DNA of 9,268 nt from an uncultured Eubacterium sp. (GTDB lineage Bacteria; Bacillota; Clostridia; Peptostreptococcales; Anaerovoracaceae). The notes under the pieces were generated by a model, which saw only the letters and a list, made by a program, of their open reading frames with translations, was not told the origin of the DNA and made no database searches. Made by a program: the position numbers and the translations under genes. The stretch spans positions 1-9,268 of the forward strand of contig CALCKF010000021.1 in the NCBI GenBank assembly GCA_937966095.1. The letters are read 5' to 3'. Shown one piece after another: positions 4,208 through 9,268 of this stretch (positions are counted from its first letter, which is position 1; each line of letters opens with the position of its first letter).

Positions 4208-5632
4208 ATGAAAAACATGACAACAGAAACAAATGAAACATTACTTTCTACAAAACATGATTATGTAAGTGAAATAATATCGATCATAAAAAGCCCTTCT
4301 TCTCCCAACTCCATGCGGGAACAGTTGGCCGACTATCACGAAAATGATATTGCCGATGTATTGAATGATCTCAACATTACCGAAAGAAAAAAGCTATACC
4401 GGGTGCTGGATGCTCCCACTCTCTCCAATATATTGGAATACTCTGACGAAAAAGATGCCGGTACATTTCTGGATGAAATGGATCTGCATAAGGCCGTAAA
4501 TGTGATCGAACACATGGAATCCGACTCCGCACTTGATATTCTCCGTGAAATAGACAAGGAAAAGAGGCAGCTTCTGATTGAAGCCACAAACGAAAACTTC
4601 AGAAAAAACTTTGCTGTTATATCATCCTTTGACGATGATCAGATCGGCAGCAGGATGACAGCTAATTATATTTCCATAACCAAAGATCTTGATGTCAAGC
4701 AGGCTATGCATTCACTGATAGAAAAGGCCTATAAAAACGATAATATATCAACCCTGTTCGTTGTGGATGAAAACAAGGTTTTTTACGGCGCTATAGATCT
4801 CCAGCAGCTCATTATAGCCAGAAAAGATACAGACCTTGACACGATCATAATGACGTCGTATCCTTATGTATATGGTAGCGAGGATATAGATGACTGCATA
4901 GAGCGTATAAAAGATTATTCAGAGGATCTCATACCGGTACTTGACCATGATAACCACATACTTGGTGTTCTTACTTCACAGAGCATGATACAGATGGTCG
5001 ATGATGAAATGGGTGAGGATTATGCGAAACTGGCCGGTCTTACCGCTGAAGAGGATCTGAACGAGCCCCTTGGAATGAGTATGAGAAAAAGGCTTCCATG
5101 GATTTTCATACTGCTGATACTTGGTATGATGGTATCTTCAGTAGTAGGGGTTTTCGAATCAGTAGTATCACAGCTTACTCTGATCATGTGTTTCCAGTCC
5201 CTTATACTTGATATGGCGGGCAACGTAGGTACTCAGTCTCTTGCCGTCACCATACGCGTATTAATGGATGAGACTCTTACGGGCCGGCAGAAATTCACTC
5301 TTGTTTTCAAGGAAATGAAAATAGGGTTCTCAAACGGTCTTCTTCTGGGCATCGCTTCCTTTACAGCACTCGGTCTGTATATAATGTTATTAAAAGAAAA
5401 AACCGCTGCGGTAGCCTTTGCTATATCTGGATGTATAGGTACATCTCTGCTGCTGGCGATGGTCATATCAAGTGCAGTAGGTACTCTTGTGCCACTCTTT
5501 TTCAAGAAGATCAATGTGGATCCCGCAGTGGCATCAGGTCCCCTCATCACCACTATAAACGATCTGGTGGCGGTGATAACTTATTATGGGCTCAGCTGGA
5601 TACTGCTGTTAAATGTACTGCATCTCTCATGA
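4208..5632 (+). CDS. mgtE: MgtE-type magnesium transporter
   Basis: A 474-residue Mg2+ channel/transporter of the inner membrane with the full MgtE order: a helical acidic N domain (about 35-140), two CBS domains (about 146-210, beginning IGSRMTANYISI, and 215-268), a connecting plug helix, and five membrane helices from about 296. Family signatures are clear: MAGNVGTQSL (336-345) and DPAVASGPLITTINDLVAV (438-456), whose ND aspartate (452) corresponds to the Mg2+-binding pore Asp of Thermus MgtE. In that family the cytoplasmic domains sense Mg2+ and close the pore. The ATG at 4208 follows GGAGG by 8 nt; a GTG at 4199 lies inside that ribosome site and is not the start. The dehydrogenase gene follows 40 bp later with no terminator between, so they are probably cotranscribed. 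Confidence 0.96.
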   Translation: MKNMTTETNETLLSTKHDYVSEIISIIKSPSSPNSMREQLADYHENDIADVLNDLNITERKKLYRVLDAPTLSNILEYSDEKDAGTFLDEMDLHKAVNVIEHMESDSALDILREIDKEKRQLLIEATNENFRKNFAVISSFDDDQIGSRMTANYISITKDLDVKQAMHSLIEKAYKNDNISTLFVVDENKVFYGAIDLQQLIIARKDTDLDTIIMTSYPYVYGSEDIDDCIERIKDYSEDLIPVLDHDNHILGVLTSQSMIQMVDDEMGEDYAKLAGLTAEEDLNEPLGMSMRKRLPWIFILLILGMMVSSVVGVFESVVSQLTLIMCFQSLILDMAGNVGTQSLAVTIRVLMDETLTGRQKFTLVFKEMKIGFSNGLLLGIASFTALGLYIMLLKEKTAAVAFAISGCIGTSLLLAMVISSAVGTLVPLFFKKINVDPAVASGPLITTINDLVAVITYYGLSWILLLNVLHLS

Positions 5633-5672
5633 TACAGGTTTTTATTGATAAGATAAACAAGGAGTGATCAAA

Positions 5673-6620
5673 ATGAATATTGTAATGTTGGAACCTTTAG
5701 GTGTCGACGAACAAACCGTCATGGCCATAGCAGATCCCATCATCAAAAGAGGCCATAGCTTCTTTTTCTGCGGGGAGCAGCTTTCTCATGATGAAAAGCT
5801 GAAACGGGCAAAGAATGCTGACATACTTATCATAGCCAACAGCCCTTTATCGGCCGATATAATAGAATCAGCAGACAATCTGAAGATGATATCAGTAGGC
5901 TTCACAGGTATAGACCATATCGATATGGAAGCATGCCGAAAAAAGAATATCACCGTATGCAATGCACAGGGTTATGCTACTGATTCCACAGCTGAGCTGA
6001 CCGTCGGACTTATGCTTTCATGCCTTAGAAATATAGTGCCATATACAGATATAGTCAAAAACGGCGGAACATTCTCCGGATATCGTCACAACACTCTTCG
6101 TGGAAAAACCATAGGCATAATAGGTACAGGCTCCATAGGATTAAGAGTGGCCGAGATCACAAAGGCTTTCGGCTGCGATCTGATAGGCTTCAGCCGCCGC
6201 GAAAAGGCTGAGGCACTTTCACTCGGTATGAAATACATGCCTGTCGATGATGTTTTCAGAAAGAGTGATATCGTTACACTTCATACACCGTTAACTGAAG
6301 ATACCCGCGGCATTGCAAACCGGGAACGCATCTTCTCCATGAAAAAATCAGCATTTTTAATAAACTGTGCGCGAGGGCCTCTTGTGGACAGCAAAGCACT
6401 GGCTGATGCCCTCAATTCCGGTGTGATATCCGGTGCCGGCATCGATGTTTTTGAAACTGAGCCTCCTATAGAAAAGACTCATCCGCTTTTAAACAGCAAA
6501 AACACCATACTGACTCCGCACGTAGGATTCATTTCAGAAGAATCTATGAACGCAAGAGCTCATATAGTTTGCGACAATATCACTGCATGGCTTGACGGGA
6601 ATCCGATAAATGTAAAATAA
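5673..6620 (+). CDS. D-isomer-specific 2-hydroxyacid dehydrogenase
   Basis: A 315-residue cytoplasmic oxidoreductase interconverting a 2-keto acid and a D-2-hydroxy acid with a nicotinamide cofactor. Visible motifs are FTGIDHID (77-84), the Rossmann loop IGTGSIGLRVA (150-160), catalytic Arg in NCARGPLVD (R234), Glu in DVFETEPP (E263) and His in LTPHVGF (H283). After the second Rossmann strand the sequence is IGFSRREK (171-178), where NAD enzymes usually carry an Asp. Ser-Arg-Arg suggests NADP(H) preference, as in many glyoxylate/hydroxypyruvate reductases. The exact substrate cannot be read. The ATG at 5673 follows AAGGAG by 8 nt; the GTG at 5664 overlaps that site. It lies downstream of mgtE in a likely operon closed by a strong terminator. 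Confidence 0.93.
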   Translation: MNIVMLEPLGVDEQTVMAIADPIIKRGHSFFFCGEQLSHDEKLKRAKNADILIIANSPLSADIIESADNLKMISVGFTGIDHIDMEACRKKNITVCNAQGYATDSTAELTVGLMLSCLRNIVPYTDIVKNGGTFSGYRHNTLRGKTIGIIGTGSIGLRVAEITKAFGCDLIGFSRREKAEALSLGMKYMPVDDVFRKSDIVTLHTPLTEDTRGIANRERIFSMKKSAFLINCARGPLVDSKALADALNSGVISGAGIDVFETEPPIEKTHPLLNSKNTILTPHVGFISEESMNARAHIVCDNITAWLDGNPINVK

Positions 6621-6624
6621 TAAT

Positions 6625-6678
6625 AAAACCGTTTATCATAGAGAATCATATATTAATTCCGATGATAAACGGTTTTTT
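6625..6678. terminator. Long bidirectional terminator
   Basis: A perfect 15-bp inverted repeat (6625-6639 with 6662-6676, AAAACCGTTTATCAT and its complement) encloses a 22-nt loop. On the plus strand the stem runs into a T6 tract (6673-6678), ending the mgtE/dehydrogenase transcript 4 bp after the stop codon. On the minus strand it ends in TTTTATTATT and would terminate the NimA-like gene, whose stop is at 6683. The convergent genes share it. Confidence 0.93.
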
Positions 6679-6682
6679 ACAA

Positions 6683-7144
6683 TTATCTTGTTGCTTTTCC
6701 AGTCATCTCAGAAATAGTGATCTTTACCACTTTTGCATCTTTTACACTGGAATCTATGTATTTTATGCCGCCTTCTATAAAATCAGGGCTCAGCTTCTTC
6801 ACTATCTCAAGGAGTACTTTTTTCTTTTCCTCCTCATCATCGATCAGTGAAGCATTTCCAAATGCGATAACTGAACGGTATTTTGTATTGAATTTTTCAG
6901 GCATCAGTTCTACCGAATCCACCACTGTAAATGAAACGTTGCTGTTGGCATTGATGTTCTGGAGCCTGTGCCCTGTCAATGCACAGTGAAAATATATCGC
7001 CCCTTCATAATAGACAAAATTAACCGGCACTCCATATGGAACACCGTCAGCACTCACCGTGGAAAGCACACCGTACTCGGCTTTATCCAAAACTTCGATA
7101 ACTTCATCCTGAGTTATCATTTTTTCTTTTCTTCTCATTTCCAT
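6683..7144 (-). CDS. NimA-like pyridoxamine 5'-phosphate oxidase-fold flavoprotein
   Basis: A 153-residue protein of the split-barrel FMN-binding family that includes 5-nitroimidazole resistance proteins (Nim) and PNPOx-like reductases. Family marks include YGVLSTVSADGVPYGVPVNF (24-43), IYFHCALTGHRLQNI (50-64) with the conserved His 53, VSFTVVDS (70-77), YRSVIAFGNA (89-98) and a C-terminal TGKATR. Such proteins are small dimeric cytoplasmic FMN enzymes, and most members have unknown physiological substrates, so drug resistance should not be assumed. The ATG at 7144 is 4 nt from AAGGA; an ATG two codons downstream (7138) gives an MRRKEK start more like family members. It is divergent from a MocR regulator, which suggests control by it, and shares a terminator with the dehydrogenase operon. 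Confidence 0.92.
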   Translation of the reverse strand: MEMRRKEKMITQDEVIEVLDKAEYGVLSTVSADGVPYGVPVNFVYYEGAIYFHCALTGHRLQNINANSNVSFTVVDSVELMPEKFNTKYRSVIAFGNASLIDDEEEKKKVLLEIVKKLSPDFIEGGIKYIDSSVKDAKVVKITISEMTGKATR

Positions 7145-7160
7145 GACATCCTTCCTTTCC

Positions 7161-7179
7161 GGGCGCCGGATGGCTGCCC
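7161..7179 (-). promoter_or_regulatory. Leader hairpin just upstream of the NimA-like gene
   Basis: On the minus strand GGGC-A-GCC pairs with GGC-GCCC around a 4-nt ATCC loop, giving a 7-bp GC-only stem with one bulged A, about 10 nt before the ribosome site. The loop and flanking base (CATCC, complement of 7168-7172) complement GGATG (complement of 7147-7151), which includes the end of the Shine-Dalgarno sequence, so a loop-SD contact is conceivable. The region is otherwise AT-rich. The hairpin is seen; its function is inference. Confidence 0.45.
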
Positions 7180-7209
7180 TTTTACCATACTCTTCATACT
7201 CTCCGACAA

Positions 7210-7237
7210 TTTATCAATTCCGTTCTTCTTTTTATCA
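7210..7237. promoter_or_regulatory. Direct repeat TTTATCA x2, possible MocR operator
   Basis: TTTATCA occurs at 7210-7216 and 7231-7237, a 21-bp period, which is two turns of B-DNA. It lies between the divergent NimA-like and MocR genes. MocR proteins such as PdxR and GabR are known to bind directly repeated half-sites in such intergenic regions, so this is a candidate operator. A 7-bp AT-rich repeat may also be chance. Confidence 0.35.
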
Positions 7238-7245
7238 CAGCCATA

Positions 7246-7255
7246 TATTATAATA
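7246..7255. promoter_or_regulatory. Shared -10 region of the divergent NimA-like/MocR genes
   Basis: The palindrome TATTATAATA contains a perfect TATAAT on each strand: 7249-7254 on the plus strand for the MocR gene and 7247-7252 on the minus strand for the NimA-like gene. The -35 positions at 17 bp are poor on both sides (TTCTTT at 7226-7231 plus; TCTTTA at 7270-7275 minus), which is usual for activator-dependent promoters. The two transcripts could compete for polymerase here. Confidence 0.4.
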
Positions 7256-7306
7256 AAATCGTAACTATATAAAGAGCCGATTTCAAATAAAATACAGGAG
7301 CCAATC

Positions 7307-8731
7307 ATGATATTCACAGACAGGAAAAACCCCATCCCTCTCTATAGGCAGATATACAACTGTATCGTAAATGAGATTCTGTCAGGATCCATGCCTGCAG
7401 GGCACAGACTTCCTGCGACACGAAAGCTGGCGGAAGATCTTTCCGTAGGCCGTAATACTGTGGATAAAGCCTATCATCAACTGGAGGCCGAAGGATATAT
7501 AAACAGCCGTACAGGCAGCGGCTTCACAGTATGTGATATCCCTATAGGGTTTGAAGGAACAAATTATGAAAAAACGATGACATATGCTGAAAAGCATACG
7601 GAAACATCTGCATCGAACCGTAATGATGATACATCTGCCATACCTAAGTACGATTTTGTCTACGGCTCTATGGACAATGATGTTTTTCCTTATAAACAAT
7701 GGCGCAGGTGCATGAACGATATCCTTACCGCTATGGAAGTATCAGAAAATCTGCATTATCCTGCCAGAATGGGTGAGCCTGAACTCCAGAGAGCAATAGC
7801 AGGATATCTGAAGAGAGCGCGCAATGTTTCGTGTGATCCCGGAAATATCCTGATACTGCCGGGACAGCAGCATGCCATGGAGATACTGTCCAATATATTC
7901 GATGGAGACAGCAAGGTATTTGCCATGGAGGATCCCGGATATGACGGGATAAGAAAAGTTTTTGAAAAGAACGGTTTCAGAATAATCCCCGTAAAGGTCG
8001 ATAATGATGGGGTATCTATGGTTTATATAAAGAATATCACAGCTGACCTGCTGTATCTGACTCCGTCACATCAGTTTCCTACCGGAGCGGTGCTGCCTAT
8101 AGGAAAAAGGAGACAGCTGCTGAGATGGGCAGCTGAAACGGGCACATATATAATCGAAGATGATTATGACAGTGAACTGAGGTACTATACCAGCCCCATC
8201 CCTGCCATGCAGTCTCTTGATACCGCCGGAATGACCATATATACCGGTACGTTTTCAAAATCCCTTGCACCTGTCATGCGAACATCCTACATGATACTCC
8301 CTGATATATTGAAGGAAAGGTATATGGAACGCTATGGCAGGTATAATGCATTCGTACCTGTGTTCCACCAGAAGGCTCTTGCCGCTTTTATCAATGAAGG
8401 CTTTTACGAACAGCATATAAACAGGCTCCGGAAAATCTACCGCAGAAAGCATGCAGCATTGCTTAAAGCCATAGACGATGCATTCGGTAAAGACATAACT
8501 ATCCTTGGAGGAGGTGCTGGTATCCACATACTTATAAAAGTCAAGTCAAATCTCACCCGGAAACAGATGATAGAGGCAGCAGAAAAAAAAGGAATACGTG
8601 TCTATGATACCGATATCCTTTATTCGGATCCTGCCAGCTGTCCTGAGCATCAGCTGTTGCTGGGATTCCCCACTGTTCCGACCGAAGCTTTTGAAAGCAT
8701 ATTCAGAACGCTGCGTGAAGAATGGAAATGA
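7307..8731 (+). CDS. MocR-type regulator (GntR HTH fused to PLP aminotransferase fold)
   Basis: A 474-residue cytoplasmic regulator. The N-terminal GntR winged helix is clear: PLYRQIYNCIVNEILSGSM (11-29), LPATRKLAEDLSVGRNTVDK (35-54) and YINSRTGSGFTV (64-75). A polar linker (about 80-115) leads to a fold-type I aminotransferase domain with LTPSHQFPTG (251-260), IIEDDYDSE (282-290) and the PLP-binding lysine in TGTFSKSLAPVMRTSY (Lys 318). All MocR hallmarks are present, and the length is typical of about 450-500. MocR proteins bind PLP and often control vitamin B6, amino acid or GABA genes. The ATG follows CAGGAG by 6 nt. The divergent NimA-like gene is the natural target candidate. I do not name it pdxR because no pdxS/pdxT genes are present. 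Confidence 0.95.
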   Translation: MIFTDRKNPIPLYRQIYNCIVNEILSGSMPAGHRLPATRKLAEDLSVGRNTVDKAYHQLEAEGYINSRTGSGFTVCDIPIGFEGTNYEKTMTYAEKHTETSASNRNDDTSAIPKYDFVYGSMDNDVFPYKQWRRCMNDILTAMEVSENLHYPARMGEPELQRAIAGYLKRARNVSCDPGNILILPGQQHAMEILSNIFDGDSKVFAMEDPGYDGIRKVFEKNGFRIIPVKVDNDGVSMVYIKNITADLLYLTPSHQFPTGAVLPIGKRRQLLRWAAETGTYIIEDDYDSELRYYTSPIPAMQSLDTAGMTIYTGTFSKSLAPVMRTSYMILPDILKERYMERYGRYNAFVPVFHQKALAAFINEGFYEQHINRLRKIYRRKHAALLKAIDDAFGKDITILGGGAGIHILIKVKSNLTRKQMIEAAEKKGIRVYDTDILYSDPASCPEHQLLLGFPTVPTEAFESIFRTLREEWK

Positions 8732-8765
8732 TATATGAATCAAAGAACATTGGAGGTGTATTTAA

Positions 8766-8843
8766 ATGAAAACTTATGAAATAATCTTCAGCCCAACCGG
8801 AGGGACCAAAAAGGTGGCTGATATTCTTTCAATAACCTCCTGA
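8766..8843 (+). pseudogene. N-terminal remnant of a flavodoxin / EFR1-type ferredoxin gene
   Basis: An ATG with an excellent TTGGAGGTG site 8 nt upstream opens a frame of only 25 codons. The product MKTYEIIFSPTGGTKKVADI matches the first strand and FMN phosphate-binding loop (SPTGGT) of the flavodoxin half of clostridial flavodoxin/4Fe-4S fusion proteins (EFR1-like), which are normally about 250 residues. The frame then reads ILSITS and stops. In the next 40 bases I find no convincing continuation in any frame before the convergent rRNA methyltransferase gene ends. It lies 34 bp after the MocR gene and may be cotranscribed with it. It is most simply a 3'-deleted gene; a true 25-residue peptide is less likely. 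Confidence 0.6.
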
Positions 8844-8882
8844 CAATTTCTGTCACAGTTACCGGGAGCAGGCAGATCTCTA

Positions 8883-9268
8883 TTACGGCTTTTGCAGCAG
8901 ACTGATAACCTCACAGTGGCTGGTCCATGGGAAGAGATCATATGGAGCTGCCTCAACGAATCTGTACCCCAGATCTTCGAGAAGTTTTATGTCCCTGGCC
9001 AGTGTTGCAGGATCACATGATACATAAATGATCCTGTCTACACCTATACCGGCCACAGCTTCCAAGAGTTCCGGCCTGCATCCTGCTCTCGGCGGATCGA
9101 GAACTGCGATATCTGCTTTTTTCACCAGCTCTGCTATTTCTTTATCCTCCGCCTCATTTTCCTGATATGAGGCATACCTTGGCAGGATCTCTGCTGCCCG
9201 GCCGCAGATATATCTGGCATTTACTATTCGGTTTATCACAGCGTTCCTGTTGGCATCTGTTACAGCTT
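8883..9268 (-). CDS. 23S rRNA (uracil-5-)-methyltransferase, C-terminal part (RlmD/RlmCD type)
   Basis: The 3' part of a TrmA/RumA-family enzyme that methylates C5 of uridine in 23S rRNA using S-adenosylmethionine. The reading frame is open to the window edge (AVTDANRNAV just before the edge). Visible in order are LDPPRAGC, the nucleophile motif YVSCDPATLARD with catalytic Cys (codon about 9015-9017), and near the end DLFPWTSHCEVISLLQKP, whose Glu is the family general base. About 128 codons are present of a usual 400-460; the TRAM domain, any Fe-S cysteines and the start are outside. Firmicutes enzymes of this group often modify both U747 and U1939 (RlmCD), so the exact site is not assigned. 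No clear terminator follows its stop. Confidence 0.93.
   Translation of the reverse strand, partial: AVTDANRNAVINRIVNARYICGRAAEILPRYASYQENEAEDKEIAELVKKADIAVLDPPRAGCRPELLEAVAGIGVDRIIYVSCDPATLARDIKLLEDLGYRFVEAAPYDLFPWTSHCEVISLLQKP

Noticed and set aside
6683..7144. Calling the NimA-like protein a nitroimidazole resistance gene
   Set aside because: The family is broad, and most chromosomal members have no shown resistance role. Sequence alone cannot separate them.
7307..8731. Naming the MocR protein PdxR, or calling it an aminotransferase
   Set aside because: No pdxS/pdxT genes are adjacent, so PdxR is not supported. The N-terminal GntR helix-turn-helix shows it is a regulator and not a free enzyme.
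8841..8855. TGACA/TGTCA hairpin as terminator of the rRNA methyltransferase gene
   Set aside because: The stem is only 5 bp and AT-leaning, with no T-run on the minus-strand side.
1..9268. CRISPR array, insertion sequence, prophage or defence island
   Set aside because: There is no regular repeat-spacer series, no transposase or integrase motif, no long terminal inverted repeats, and no attachment-site duplication next to the tRNA genes.

Overview
The window looks like an ordinary chromosomal stretch from a Gram-positive anaerobe of the Clostridia. The support is a clostridial-type FeoA/FeoB pair with a Cys-rich FeoB, a CarD-family regulator, an MgtE transporter, a NimA-like flavoprotein opposite a MocR regulator, strong GGAGG-type ribosome binding sites, tRNA genes with encoded CCA ends, moderate GC and heavy use of ATA isoleucine codons. 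I see no phage, transposon, CRISPR array or plasmid module. The taxon is an inference from gene style, not a measured assignment.

Layout. Bases 1-78 hold no gene. Bases 79-326 are a three-gene tRNA cluster on the minus strand (Met, Val, Asp in transcription order) with a good sigma-A promoter at 363-391. Back to back with it is the probable feo promoter (385-414), which carries a perfect 16-bp palindrome resembling a Fur box. feoA (495-737) and feoB (810-2615) encode ferrous iron uptake. feoB converges on, and overlaps by 32 bp, a minus-strand gene for a membrane-anchored TasA/CalY-like protein (2584-3111). Upstream of that, also on the minus strand, lies a CarD-family regulator (3278-3814) with a strong terminator at its 3' end and a promoter whose -35/spacer holds a 17-bp dyad.

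The AT-rich gap 3815-4207 also holds a plus-strand promoter, a 27-codon small ORF and a second promoter whose -35 overlaps the small ORF stop codon. These lead into mgtE (4208-5632) and, 40 bp further on, a D-2-hydroxyacid dehydrogenase (5673-6620). A long bidirectional terminator (6625-6678) separates these from a minus-strand NimA-like pyridoxamine-phosphate-oxidase-fold protein (6683-7144). That gene is divergent from a MocR-type regulator with a GntR helix-turn-helix fused to a PLP aminotransferase fold (7307-8731). Next comes a 25-codon remnant of a flavodoxin-type gene (8766-8843). The window ends in the 3' part of an RlmD/RlmCD-type 23S rRNA uracil methyltransferase on the minus strand (8883 to the edge).

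How the parts fit. The two clearest functional units are metal uptake systems: Feo for Fe2+ and MgtE for Mg2+. Each has unusually rich candidate regulatory DNA just upstream. The MocR/NimA-like pair is a plausible regulator-target unit built around B6/flavin-type chemistry. I do not see a clearly new multi-gene system. The most interesting points are regulatory (feo/tRNA shared promoter, mgtE small ORF leader, NimA-like leader hairpin), a tRNA-Asp with a disturbed acceptor stem, and the clean decay of the flavodoxin gene.
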